From: Pseudomonas juntendi
GTDB lineage: Bacteria; Pseudomonadota; Gammaproteobacteria; Pseudomonadales; Pseudomonadaceae
Assembly (NCBI RefSeq): GCF_009932375.1
Contig: NZ_BLJG01000060.1
Location: 1 to 64,000, forward strand
Direction: 5' to 3'
DNA: 64,000 nt
Shown here: positions 1 through 7,841 of the stretch, one piece after another
Layout of the letters: each line of letters opens with the position of its first letter
Numbering within the stretch: position 1 is the stretch's first letter
The notes under the pieces: model-generated
Seen by the model: only the letters and a program-made list of their open reading frames with translations
Databases searched by the model: none
What the model was told of the DNA's origin: nothing
Made by a program: the position numbers and the translations under genes

Positions 1-39
1 GGTCAACGGTGTAAACCCGCCACCCCGCCACCCGATCCC

Positions 40-1005
40 ATGGAAGCCCTGGACATGCTTACCCACTTCAGACCTGCCGAGGCCTCGGACGCGCCCGATA
101 TCGCGCGCTTCTTTCAACTGACATCAGAAGGCATGGCCGATTACATATGGAGCAAGCTGGCCGCGCCGGGAGAAGCATTGCTGAGTGTGGGCGCGGCTCG
201 CTATGCCAGGGAACAGGGCGATTTTTCATACAGGAACTGCCTGATGGCCACCTGCGAAGGTCGCGTCATCGGCATGATGCACAGCTATGCACTGCATGCG
301 GCCCCTGACCGGCAGGTCGAGACAGACCCGGTACTCGCGCCTTACGCCGACATGGAAATACCCGACACCCTGTACATCTCCAGCCTGGCCCTGGATGAGG
401 CCTGGCGCAGCCAGGGCCTGGGCGTGCAGTTCCTTCGCCACGCCCAGCAACGCGCCGAGGACCTGGGCTTGCAGGGCCTGTGCCTGATCGACTACGCGGA
501 AAACCACGGTGCACGGCGCTTCTACGAACGCCATGGCTTCAAGATCGTGAAAACCTGCCAGATCGTGCCGCACCCGATGCTCGCCGTCACCGGCGAAGCC
601 TATTTGATGTATCGCCCTAACCCCCAACCCGCACGAGAAGTAACCATGACCCAGAAACTGACCGTGTTCCGCGAAATGGATATCCAACCGGTGCGCGACC
701 TGCCCTTCTTCGAAGAGGTGGTGGAAGGCGACCCGCACACGCTGACGTCCAAGTACTACCACGATGAACAGCAAGGTCGTATTTCCGGCGAATGGGAGGC
801 CAGTACCGGAGCGTGGCGTATCGACTACAAAGTCTGGGAATTCTGCCATGTGTTGAGCGGGCGCTGCGTGATCGAGCTCGACGGCTGTGCGCCGGCCACC
901 CTCGCCGCTGGCGACACGTTCATCATCGAGCCCGGCGCCAAAGGCAAGTGGACTGTGCTGGAGGACATGAAAAAGAACTTCGTGATCCTCGTTCCCGCAA
1001 ACTAG
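40..1005 (+). CDS. GNAT acetyltransferase fused to a cupin domain
   Basis: The N-terminal half (about residues 7-195) is a GNAT N-acetyltransferase, with the acetyl-CoA loop seen as SQGLGVQFL and the C-terminal strand YAENHGARRFYERHGF. The C-terminal half (about 203-321) is a small cupin of the DUF861/EutQ-like type (VLSGRCVIELDG, AAGDTFIIEPG). The cupin begins exactly at an internal ATG (MTQKLTVFRE) preceded by a ribosome-site-like CGAGAAG, so this looks like two formerly separate genes now in one frame, or one long protein with an internal start. Either ATG 40 or ATG 55 could be the start. The substrate is unknown. GNAT and cupin assignments are firm; the meaning of the fusion is inference. 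Confidence 0.8.
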   Translation: MEALDMLTHFRPAEASDAPDIARFFQLTSEGMADYIWSKLAAPGEALLSVGAARYAREQGDFSYRNCLMATCEGRVIGMMHSYALHAAPDRQVETDPVLAPYADMEIPDTLYISSLALDEAWRSQGLGVQFLRHAQQRAEDLGLQGLCLIDYAENHGARRFYERHGFKIVKTCQIVPHPMLAVTGEAYLMYRPNPQPAREVTMTQKLTVFREMDIQPVRDLPFFEEVVEGDPHTLTSKYYHDEQQGRISGEWEASTGAWRIDYKVWEFCHVLSGRCVIELDGCAPATLAAGDTFIIEPGAKGKWTVLEDMKKNFVILVPAN

Positions 1006-1011
1006 TCGGCG

Positions 1012-1031
1012 CAGGCGCGTGGGCGCGCCTG
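1012..1031. terminator. Stem-loop between convergent genes
   Basis: A perfect 8-bp stem, CAGGCGCG / CGCGCCTG with a TGGG loop, lies between the ends of the GNAT-cupin gene and the convergent transporter gene. There is no U-tract on either side, so efficient intrinsic termination is uncertain. Confidence 0.4.
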
Positions 1032-1036
1032 TCAAT

Positions 1037-1453
1037 TCAGCGGCGTGACGCTTCCACGGCGCTGAATACCACCATGCCCACGAGCATGGCCGCCACGAAC
1101 AGCCAGGCTTGCCAGTAGCCGCCAACCAGCAGCACCAGTGCCGGGCCCGGGCAGATGCCAGCGATCCCCCAGCCGACCCCAAACATGAGGCTGCCGCCCA
1201 CCAGCCGCCGGTCGATGTCGCGCCGCGTCGGCAACTGCATCCGGCCACCCAGCAACGCCACGCTGTGCCGCCGCGCCCAGGTCATGGGCAGCAAAGCGAT
1301 GCCGATGGCGCCAACCATGACCAGCGCCAGCGAGGCATCCCAGCGCCCGGCCAGGTCGAGAAACCCGAGCACTTTCGCGGGGTTTGCCATGCCGGATAGC
1401 AACAACCCCAGGCCGAACAACACGCCAGCCAGAAAACCACTGAGCCGCTGCAT
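1037..1453 (-). CDS. YeeE/YedE-type transporter subunit (second half, DUF6691-like)
   Basis: A 138-residue membrane protein with the YeeE/YedE fold: hydrophobic helices around LAGVLFGLGLLLSGMANPAKV and MFGVGWGIAGICPGPAL. The conserved GICPGP motif carries the cysteine that in the TsuA family lies on the thiosulfate/sulfur-compound path. The start at ATG 1453 was chosen because it lies one base after the stop of the upstream partner, implying translational coupling. With the next gene it forms the usual two-gene split of a YeeE transporter, probably moving a sulfur species across the inner membrane. The substrate is not shown by the sequence. Confidence 0.85.
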   Translation of the reverse strand: MQRLSGFLAGVLFGLGLLLSGMANPAKVLGFLDLAGRWDASLALVMVGAIGIALLPMTWARRHSVALLGGRMQLPTRRDIDRRLVGGSLMFGVGWGIAGICPGPALVLLVGGYWQAWLFVAAMLVGMVVFSAVEASRR

Positions 1454-1454
1454 G

Positions 1455-1880
1455 TCAGTTACCTGCCAGCACATGACGAAGGATATAGACGGTGGCAAAC
1501 CCGGCCACCATGAAACTCAGCGTTGCTACTGCCGAGCGCGGCGACAATCGGGAAAGGCCACACACACCATGGCCGCTGGTGCAGCCTGCGGCGTAACGGG
1601 TGCCGAGGCCGACCAGCAACCCGGCGACCACCAGCCACCCGGGCGAAACCGTAAAGTGCGCAGTCGGCAGGGCCGTAAACAGTTGCCACAGCAACGGCGC
1701 GGCGAAGATGCCAAGCAGGAATGACGCTTTCTCGCCACGCCCCTCCCCGCCACGTTGCAGCAACGACCCGAGCAGGCCGCTGATACCCGCGATACGCCCA
1801 TTGGCCACGGCAAACAGCGCAGCAGCCAGGCCGATCAAGGCGCCGCCTGCCAGCGCCGTCCAAGGGGTGAAATCGTTCAT
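1455..1880 (-). CDS. YeeE/YedE-type transporter subunit (first half)
   Basis: A 141-residue inner-membrane protein with several hydrophobic helices and the conserved cysteine motif [17 protein letters not shown]. This is the counterpart of GICPGP in the partner gene one base downstream. The pair matches the bacterial arrangement in which the YeeE/YedE (sulfur-compound transporter) fold is split in two genes. The start at ATG 1880 follows a GAGGCG site; an in-frame ATG at 1904 is possible but has no clear ribosome site. No sulfurtransferase or ArsR regulator is adjacent, so its regulation is not visible. Confidence 0.85.
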   Translation of the reverse strand: MNDFTPWTALAGGALIGLAAALFAVANGRIAGISGLLGSLLQRGGEGRGEKASFLLGIFAAPLLWQLFTALPTAHFTVSPGWLVVAGLLVGLGTRYAAGCTSGHGVCGLSRLSPRSAVATLSFMVAGFATVYILRHVLAGN

Positions 1881-2027
1881 GCACAGCGCCTCGAAGAATG
1901 CCACGTAAGGGAAACACCGACGTCGACATTATGGCATTGCTGGCATGCAGCCTCCATTGACGGTCGCCAACAGTGTCTGTGCCAACGCACCGCAGGTGCT
2001 GTCGTGCAGCCCATCACAACTGCCAAG

Positions 2028-2848
2028 TCAACCTTGAGAACGCTCGGGCGAGATCACCAGCACACTGGACGACAAGCGATGCAGTACCCGTTCGGCCGTA
2101 CTGCCAATGAACCAGCCAATACCGCGGTGGTGATAGCTGCCCATCACCAGCACGTCGGTGTCATGGTTGTCCATGAACAGGGCCAGCGCCTTGGCCGGGT
2201 CACCGATGCGCATATGGCGGTGCTCGGCCGCTATGCCGTTGCGCTCGGCCAGCGCCTGGAAGGCATCGCTCTGGGCTTCATGAAGTGTGTGCGCCAAGTT
2301 GGAGTCGAAGATGATCTGGTCATTGAAACCCTCGATCTGATCCTCTGGCCTGGACAAGTCCACCGCCGCCAGGATGGTGCGGGGCAACGCATGGCTTGCC
2401 TTGTGCACCAGGTGCAGCGGGATGCGGGTTTCGCGCAGCAGTTGTATATCCAAGTTGTATATCCAGGGAAGTGAACATGGCGCGTGCCCACCAAGGCTCA
2501 TGCTCGAAGGCCTTGATCAGCATGGCGAACGGCTGTTCGCGCAGGTGCACCAGGATCTCGTCGAGCGGGTGCTGCACCCACAGCACTTCGGTGGTCACGG
2601 TGACACCGCTGCGGCGCATCGGTTGCGCCTGGGCTTCGAGCCAGTCGCGGTGCTGCTGCACATAGCTTTCGCGCATTGCCGCCAGGTTCATTGACCAGGC
2701 CTGGGGTTGCAAGGCCTTCCACATAGTCGAACGCCACGATATGCAGCGCCCTGCCCTTGGCCTTGGCCAGCGCGGCGGCGCGGTCGTAGACGGGGGTCCG
2801 GCGCATCAGCGGCGATGCTATCAACAGCAGTCTTTGCGGGGTTTGCAT
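2028..2848 (-). pseudogene. Universal stress protein (UspA-like), two frameshifts
   Basis: Three overlapping reading frames together make one universal-stress protein. Frame A starts MQTPQRLLLIASPLM at 2848 after a GAGGTG site. Near 2690 the reading must shift to continue as AAMRESYVQQHRDW to FTSLDIQL. It must shift again at a 13-bp tandem duplication (2441-2465) to continue as LLRETRIPLHLVHK to the C-terminus. The final part holds the Usp nucleotide-binding signature DVLVMGSYHHRGIGWFIGSTAE. An intact version would be about 270 residues, a tandem or UspE-sized protein. Anr-like boxes lie upstream, as is common for usp genes in Pseudomonas. Sequencing error could explain the first shift; the exact duplication looks like a real mutation. 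Confidence 0.75.
2441..2465. repeat. 13-bp tandem duplication inside the usp gene
   Basis: GTTGTATATCCAA is followed directly by GTTGTATATCCA. Removing one 13-bp copy restores the reading frame as FTSLDIQLLRET on the minus strand, so the duplication is the direct cause of the second frameshift of the universal stress gene. It is typical of slipped-strand replication and in principle reversible. Confidence 0.85.
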
Positions 2849-2907
2849 GGCCCACCTCGGCGGTTGCGTTACGTGCTCGCAGCATCGTTCAGCCATGCTC
2901 GGCAGAC

Positions 2908-2976
2908 TTGACGTTTGTCAACTGACGCGCTCACGACAACGGCATTCATCACAACGCGGGTATTTGACGCAGATCA
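2908..2976. promoter_or_regulatory. Two Anr/Fnr-like boxes
   Basis: TTGACGTTTGTCAA (2908-2921) and TTGACGCAGATCAA (2963-2976) match the Anr/Fnr dyad TTGAT-N4-ATCAA with only T-to-C type changes. Their centres are 55 bp apart. They lie 60-130 bp upstream of the usp pseudogene on the minus strand. Oxygen-limitation control of universal stress genes by Anr is established in pseudomonads, so the broken gene probably kept its promoter. The rest of the 2849-3206 gap holds only the CheW-like fragment. Confidence 0.5.
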
Positions 2977-3009
2977 ACCGGTTGCCGGACGCCAGGCACA
3001 ACCTGATCC

Positions 3010-3153
3010 CATCGCAACGCCCTCACCGTCAGGCAAGGTATCGTCAACCTGCGCGGCAAGCTGGTGGAAACACTCGACATGCCGGCCCTGCTGGCGCTGG
3101 AGAAAGGCGAGCCTGCCAATGGAAGACTGCAAGCCCTGACCGTGCCATGCTAG
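3010..3153 (+). pseudogene. Possible gene remnant (CheW-like)
   Basis: One frame reads ALTVRQGIVNLRGKLVETLD and then MPALLALEKGEPANG before a TAG stop. The GIVNLRGKLV stretch resembles the beta strand and loop of CheW coupling domains (GVINLRGxVVPVxDL). There is no start codon with a ribosome site and no upstream part of the domain, so if real this is a decayed fragment. The similarity is short and could be chance. Confidence 0.25.
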
Positions 3154-3206
3154 ATACGCTGATGGCAGCAGCACCGCTGCTGCGCAATCGATAGAGGTTC
3201 ACTAGC

Positions 3207-3443
3207 ATGGACGACCCGCTCGCCAAACTCGACCACTACATCGAAACCCTCGGCCCCATCGCCGATGCCCTCGAGCAGCAGGTTGGCCCCTGCCCCGGTA
3301 CGCGCCCAGCGCTGATCGCGTGGCTGATGGAATGGAAGGGCAGCCACCCGGCACACAGTAAAATCGAGGGTGATCCGCCCTGCTTGCCTGCCAGCCTGAA
3401 AGCGGCCTACCGCCAATGGGCGAAACTGGAGGCCAGCGAATAA
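3207..3443 (+). CDS. Small hypothetical protein
   Basis: A 78-residue soluble protein starting at ATG 3207 after a GAGG site (GATAGAGGTTCACTAGC). The sequence is mildly acidic, with an N-terminal helix (DPLAKLDHYIETLGPIADAL) and a conserved-looking WLMEWKGSHPAH segment, but no motif I recognise. It has two cysteines. It stands alone between the Anr-box region and the DUF421 gene. Its codon use resembles the surrounding genes, so I regard it as a real gene of unknown function. Confidence 0.65.
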   Translation: MDDPLAKLDHYIETLGPIADALEQQVGPCPGTRPALIAWLMEWKGSHPAHSKIEGDPPCLPASLKAAYRQWAKLEASE

Positions 3444-3630
3444 AGGTAATCAGCCCGCTGAACGATTGCCGCGGGCCGCTGCGCACGGAGCATTGCGAGG
3501 TTACCTGCGGTCGAACGCCTGACAGACCTCTGGCACTGCGCTGGGCGGCGGTTCATGCCAGCCGCCGATAAGCGCGTGCCAGGCGTGATTCGGCCCACAT
3601 TGAGGGCTTAACGGACGGGAAAAGACAAGT

Positions 3631-4323
3631 ATGGTCACATTCGATCTGCACAGGATGTTGCTCGGCGAACTTCCGGTCACCTTTCTCCTGGAAGTCGCCG
3701 CTCGGGTATTGGCCGCCTTTCTCGCTGTGTTCTGCTTTCTCAAGTTCAGCGGGCGCCGCGGGATCAAGCAGCTATCGCGCTTTGAACTGGTGGTGATTCT
3801 GACCCTGGGGTCTGCGGCGGGCGACGTGACATTCTACGAGGATGTGCCGCTTCTGCCGGTAGCCCTGGTGTTCATTACCCTGCTCGTGCTGTACCGCGGC
3901 ACCATCTACCTCATGAAGCGAAGCAAGACCTGCGAGGCGTGGATTGATGGCCTGCCCATCACCGTGGTCAAGGACGGCATGTACGAGGTCCATTCGCTGC
4001 GTAACCTGAACATTTCAGCCAGTGAACTGTTCATGGAGCTGCGCCAACAAGGCGTGGAGCACCTGGGGCAAGTCCGTTTGGGCCTGCTGGAGACCGATGG
4101 CGACCTCAGCCTGTATTTCTACACTGCCGAGGATACCCGCCCGGGCTTGTCCGTGCTGCCTGCCGAACACCGGCCCGAATACAGCTCGCCGCCCGCGGCC
4201 GGGCTATACAGCTGCGTAGGCTGCGGCTTTGCGACCTACCATGAGGCTGAAGATACGCGCTGCTGCGAACGTTGTGGCCATGGCGTCTGGTCGCCGGCCC
4301 TGGACACCTTGCGCAGTCGATAA
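3631..4323 (+). CDS. DUF421 (YetF-type) membrane protein with C-terminal zinc ribbon
   Basis: A 230-residue protein with three N-terminal membrane helices (about residues 12-35, 48-64, 68-88), then the soluble DUF421 domain, seen as LKFSGRRGIKQLSRFE and the later LMKRSKTCEAWIDGLPITVV to LNISASELFMELRQQG. DUF421/YetF proteins are widespread inner-membrane proteins of poorly known, stress-linked function. The C-terminal tail carries CVGCG at about 197-201 and CCERCG near 217-222, a CxxC pair set typical of a zinc or rubredoxin-like knuckle, which is not a usual part of this family. The start follows a GGGAAAAG site. No operon partner is visible. Confidence 0.8.
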   Translation: MVTFDLHRMLLGELPVTFLLEVAARVLAAFLAVFCFLKFSGRRGIKQLSRFELVVILTLGSAAGDVTFYEDVPLLPVALVFITLLVLYRGTIYLMKRSKTCEAWIDGLPITVVKDGMYEVHSLRNLNISASELFMELRQQGVEHLGQVRLGLLETDGDLSLYFYTAEDTRPGLSVLPAEHRPEYSSPPAAGLYSCVGCGFATYHEAEDTRCCERCGHGVWSPALDTLRSR

Positions 4324-4347
4324 AGCAGGCTGCCAACACCGGCAAGG

Positions 4348-5895
4348 CTAGAGTTTGAAGCGGACATGAATACAGCTCTTGCTGGCCTGGCGATCAATGG
4401 TCACCGCGGCGCTACCATACCCGGAATAGCTTTTGACCAAGCGCATACCCAGGCCAGTGCCCGTCGGCTTGGGGTAGTTGTCCGGGAAGCCATCACCTTC
4501 ATCGCGAACAGTGAGCAGTGCATGGTCACCTGCATGCTTGACCAGCACGTCAATGGTGCCTTTGCCGTACTTTAGCGCGTTGGTGATCAGCTCGGAGATG
4601 ACCAGGCCCAGGGGCGCCATACGTTCAGGCGGCAGCACGAAATCATCTGCCTCCAGAACGATCTTGCGGTCTGCCAAGGCCTTGCCCAAATCGCCGAGCA
4701 ATGCATTCAGATATTCTTCAGCATGCACGCCTTGGTCTTCAGCGGTCTGGTACAGCCGCTCGTGAACACTGGCAATGGTGACTACCCGGCCAGCCGCGGT
4801 TTCAAGCTGCAGCTTGACCGCCGCGTCGGCTGCCAGGTTTGCCTGCAGCAGCAGCAGTGTGTTCACCAGGTGCAAACTGTTCTTGACCCGATGATGAATC
4901 TCCTCCAGATAGAGGTCGCTGCGGTCTTGCCTGGTGTTCTGCGCCTCGATCAGGGACAGCAGTTGGGCCTCGTACTGATGCCGTGCGGTGATGTCGCGCG
5001 ATACGGCGATCACTCGCTCAACCTGGCCATTCACGCCCATGATCGGCGCCACCGTCACATCCCACCATTTCGGCTCAGTAGCCGATAACGGGCAATACGC
5101 TTCGAACCGAATGGTCTCGCCAGCGCCGACTTTACCCAGCGCCTCCCACACAATCGACCTGGATTCCCCTGGCCACAGCTCATGCCAGCGCTGGCCTGTG
5201 ACTTCGGCAGCGCTGGTGTTCATGAAGGTCAGGCCAGCTTCGTTCATGAATTCGATGTGCCCGTCGGCAGACATGATCTCCACCCAGTCAGGGCTGGCAT
5301 TGAGGATCGTCTCGGAATAGGGGTCGGGGTGAGGCGCCTCGACCCCTGCGGCAATCCGTTCGGCAGCCAGTGAAATGACGGTAGCGATCCCTTCCAGGAA
5401 CACCAGGTCGCTTTCCACGAAATCCTCACCATTGCTGCTGTCGGCCTCAAGCACGCCGAATGGGCCGAGTACACCGCGAATCGGTACATTGATCGCGCGC
5501 TCGATACCGTATTTTTTCAGCAGCTCAGGGGTGCGGAACCTATTTTCCATGCCCAGATGGTTCGACAGTACCGGCCTGTAGGTGGCCAGCGCATACCCTG
5601 CCGGGCTGGCTTCATCTGCACCCACGGTAGCCCTGCCGATGTCTGCAGCATCCCAGCCAACCCCATGGGACAGGACGAAACCGTCGCCGTCCAATTCAGG
5701 CTGGAGCACCTTGGCGTAGCGCGTATTCATGCCCTCGGCAACCACTTCACAGGCGCGCGTCAGCAGCAGGTCGAGTTCTGTGACCTGCAACGACACCACG
5801 CCAAACTCGACAACCAGCTCATGTTGTCGGTGAAGGCGTGCATGGGTTCGATTCAAGGCTGCACGGATCGTTTCGTCCGTAGGTAGCTGCTGCAT
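4348..5895 (-). CDS. GAF-PAS sensor histidine kinase (HisKA_2 type)
   Basis: A 515-residue cytosolic kinase with no membrane segment. An N-terminal helix is followed by a GAF domain (about 45-190; VPIRGVLGPFGVLEADS), a PAS domain (about 210-330; ASPDWVEIMSADGHIEFMNE), then a HisKA_2 dimerisation domain with phospho-acceptor HHRVKNSLHLVNTLLLLQ and a HATPase domain (ISELITNALKYGKG, GTGLGMRLVKSY). This kinase type often feeds general-stress or light responses through separate receivers. No response regulator is adjacent. Start ATG 5895 was preferred to an upstream in-frame ATG because it follows AAAGGGA. The signal sensed is unknown. Confidence 0.85.
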   Translation of the reverse strand: MQQLPTDETIRAALNRTHARLHRQHELVVEFGVVSLQVTELDLLLTRACEVVAEGMNTRYAKVLQPELDGDGFVLSHGVGWDAADIGRATVGADEASPAGYALATYRPVLSNHLGMENRFRTPELLKKYGIERAINVPIRGVLGPFGVLEADSSNGEDFVESDLVFLEGIATVISLAAERIAAGVEAPHPDPYSETILNASPDWVEIMSADGHIEFMNEAGLTFMNTSAAEVTGQRWHELWPGESRSIVWEALGKVGAGETIRFEAYCPLSATEPKWWDVTVAPIMGVNGQVERVIAVSRDITARHQYEAQLLSLIEAQNTRQDRSDLYLEEIHHRVKNSLHLVNTLLLLQANLAADAAVKLQLETAAGRVVTIASVHERLYQTAEDQGVHAEEYLNALLGDLGKALADRKIVLEADDFVLPPERMAPLGLVISELITNALKYGKGTIDVLVKHAGDHALLTVRDEGDGFPDNYPKPTGTGLGMRLVKSYSGYGSAAVTIDRQASKSCIHVRFKL

Positions 5896-6143
5896 AGGGT
5901 TCCCTTTGTAGTGTGCAGGAACGCGTCCAGCCTCCATACGCAGCGAAGGCGGTTCGCTTACCGCCCTCCTACGATAGCCGCTAATCGATATACGCGCGCC
6001 AGTGCTCGCCCCGCTGCGCCAGCGTAGGGCTGGACTTCAATGGTCACTTTACGCGGTAAATTCAGGGGGCGGTGCATATTATGACGAGGCGTGCAGCAGC
6101 GCTGTGCCTGTTCAGCCGGTGGGTGGCGCCCCCTGCAGCGTTG

Positions 6144-6326
6144 CTACAGCTCATACGGGGTGGCCATGGGCCGCGTAGCACGCTGGCTCAAACCTTCCAC
6201 CGCGGTAACCCGGGCAATTTCAATACCATTGCGCACGATGACAACCACCGTGCCATAGATGACTTGTTCGAGGATGTACTCAAGGCTGGTCTGGGCTTCG
6301 GACAGGTCATATTTGACGTGGTGCAC
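6144..6326 (-). CDS. Phd/YefM-like antitoxin, orphan
   Basis: A 60-residue protein from GTG 6326, preceded by AAAAGGA. It begins VHHVKYDLSEAQTSLEYIL and continues GTVVVIVRNGIEIARVTAV, the layout of Phd/YefM antitoxins: an N-terminal DNA-binding strand-helix element, then the xPVVIxRxGxxVAxL strand. Most of the usual toxin-binding C-terminal tail is short. No toxin gene (Doc, RelE or VapC-like) is adjacent on either side, so it is either an orphan antitoxin or a small repressor. An ATG at 6398 would extend it, but without a ribosome site. Confidence 0.55.
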   Translation of the reverse strand: MHHVKYDLSEAQTSLEYILEQVIYGTVVVIVRNGIEIARVTAVEGLSQRATRPMATPYEL

Positions 6327-6514
6327 GATGGCGTTCCTTTTGGGAGGTTCGATTGGGGTGAGGTTCACCCCGCAGGCAAGCGGCCCGTGTAAGGCCACAT
6401 GCTGGTCAATATGATGATGCGCCCGCCGGGGAATGTGCTGCCTAAAAACGCCACCGCTGAAAAGATTTTCGATTATTTATTCTGATTCTCCAGAATTCGC
6501 ACATTATCTATTCA

Positions 6515-6540
6515 GTGAAGTGAATGTCTGATCACTTCAC
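6515..6540. promoter_or_regulatory. Inverted repeat, candidate operator
   Basis: GTGAAGTGA and TCACTTCAC form a perfect 9-bp inverted repeat separated by 8 bp. It lies in the 368-bp gap upstream of the dehydrogenase gene, behind an AT-rich stretch (6465-6515) that could hold the promoter. The form suits a dimeric repressor, but no regulator gene is adjacent. Confidence 0.45.
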
Positions 6541-6600
6541 AGCCCCATCAGGGCAAGTGCAAACCGGGGCCGGGTCGCGAGGCCCTCAATGCATTTTCAC

Positions 6601-6638
6601 GCCTGCAGAGAAAGTCTTGCTTCATGCAGGCTGTTTTT
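6601..6638 (+). terminator. Terminator-like hairpin in a leader
   Basis: GCCTGCA (6601-6607) can pair with TGCAGGC (6625-6631), and the hairpin is followed at once by TGTTTTT. It sits about 57 bp upstream of the dehydrogenase start, where an attenuator could act. The 17-nt loop and 7-bp stem make it only moderately stable. Confidence 0.35.
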
Positions 6639-6694
6639 CCAATCAATTGAAAGGCTTAGCCTGCACCCACTTTCCCAGCCTCTGGATACAAACC

Positions 6695-7702
6695 ATGAAA
6701 GCCGTCGTCTATACCCAACCCGGTTTGCCCATTCAGGACCCACAATCGCTCTACGACACAGAATTGCCCCCGCCCCAGGCGGGTGCCAGGGATCTGCTGG
6801 TCGAGGTCAAGGCCATTGCGGTAAACCCGGTCGATACGAAAATACGGGCAAGCCGTGGCGGCCAACAGCCACAGGTGCTCGGCTGGGACGCTGTAGGGGT
6901 TGTGCGCGAGGTGGGCCCTGAAGTGACGTTGTTCCGGCCCGGCGACGAAGTGTTCTACGCCGGCGCCATCGACCGCCCGGGCAGCTACAGCGAGCTGCAT
7001 GTAGTTGACGAGCGTATCGTCGGGCACAAGCCCCGTAGTCTGAATAACGCTGATGCTGCGGCGTTGCCGTTGACCTCCATCACCGCCTGGGAGTTGCTGT
7101 TCGACCGCCTGGGCATCGCAGAGCAGGCTGGCCAAGGGCAAAGCCTGCTGGTGGTCGGCGCTGCCGGCGGGGTGGGCTCCATCCTGATCCAGCTTGCCAG
7201 CAAGCTTACGCAATTGACGGTGATCGGTACCGCCTCCAGGGCTGAAAGCCAACAGTGGATCGAGGAACTGGGTGCGGATCATGTCATCGACCACACCCGG
7301 CCGATCGCCGCTCAGCTTGCAGCGCATGAACTCGAGTGCGTGGATTATGTGATCAGCCTGACGCACACCGATACCTACCTGGACCAGTTGGTAGAAGTGC
7401 TTCGCCCACAAGGCAAGCTGGCGCTGATCGACGATCCGGCGCAGCTGGATGTGGTGCCCCTCAAGCGCAAGTCACTGTCGCTGCACTGGGAGCTCATGTT
7501 CACCCGCTCGCTGTACCAGACCGACGACATGATCAAGCAACATCATCTGCTCGAACGTGTCTCCAGCCTGGTCGACAAGGGCGTGCTGCGGACAACCCTG
7601 GGCGAGCACTTCGGTGCAATCAACGCCGAGAACCTCCGGCGTGCGCACGCCGTCATCGAGAGCGGCAAGGCCCGGGGCAAGATCGTGCTGGAAAGCTTCT
7701 GA
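6695..7702 (+). CDS. Zinc-independent alcohol dehydrogenase / quinone oxidoreductase family
   Basis: A 335-residue medium-chain dehydrogenase/reductase. The N-terminal GroES-like part contains VKAIAVNPVDTKIRAS, where the zinc-binding Cys of classical alcohol dehydrogenases is absent. The Rossmann part has LLVVGAAGGVGSILIQLA as nucleotide-binding loop. It is close to the ZADH/YhdH-like NADPH quinone reductases that reduce electrophilic carbonyls. The start at ATG 6695 begins the family sequence MKAVVYTQPG; the frame stays open to 6524 but that extension is not family-like. The long leader contains an inverted repeat and a terminator-like hairpin. The gene is monocistronic as far as seen. Confidence 0.85.
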   Translation: MKAVVYTQPGLPIQDPQSLYDTELPPPQAGARDLLVEVKAIAVNPVDTKIRASRGGQQPQVLGWDAVGVVREVGPEVTLFRPGDEVFYAGAIDRPGSYSELHVVDERIVGHKPRSLNNADAAALPLTSITAWELLFDRLGIAEQAGQGQSLLVVGAAGGVGSILIQLASKLTQLTVIGTASRAESQQWIEELGADHVIDHTRPIAAQLAAHELECVDYVISLTHTDTYLDQLVEVLRPQGKLALIDDPAQLDVVPLKRKSLSLHWELMFTRSLYQTDDMIKQHHLLERVSSLVDKGVLRTTLGEHFGAINAENLRRAHAVIESGKARGKIVLESF

Positions 7703-7774
7703 CCGGAGCGCGAAGCAATCGCGCCTTGGTTCACGAGCAGGGGTGGCACCGCTCGTCGCTTCCTCGGCGCATTG

Positions 7775-7802
7775 GAACCAACGCGCAGGTACCAGCCTCC
7801 TC
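7775..7802 (+). promoter_or_regulatory. GAAC-N19-TC promoter-like element
   Basis: GGAACCA (GAAC at 7775-7778) and CCTCCTC (TC at 7798-7799) have the spacing of ECF/AlgU-type promoters (GAACTT-N16/17-TCtgA). It lies about 45 bp upstream of the SDR gene. The -35 tail is poor (CA instead of TT), so this is a weak individual call, supported by the same spacing before neighbouring stress genes. Confidence 0.3.
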
Positions 7803-7841
7803 GAACCGGTATGAGCATTCTCAACTGCAGGAGCTTTTACC

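Noticed and set aside
226..1248. Long minus-strand open frame over the GNAT-cupin gene (and many similar long antisense frames, e.g. 5-10 kb, 12.7-13.9 kb, 24.3-25.4 kb, 58.3-59.9 kb)
   Set aside because: They mirror strongly supported genes on the other strand, have no family motifs and no ribosome sites; they arise from GC-rich codon use.
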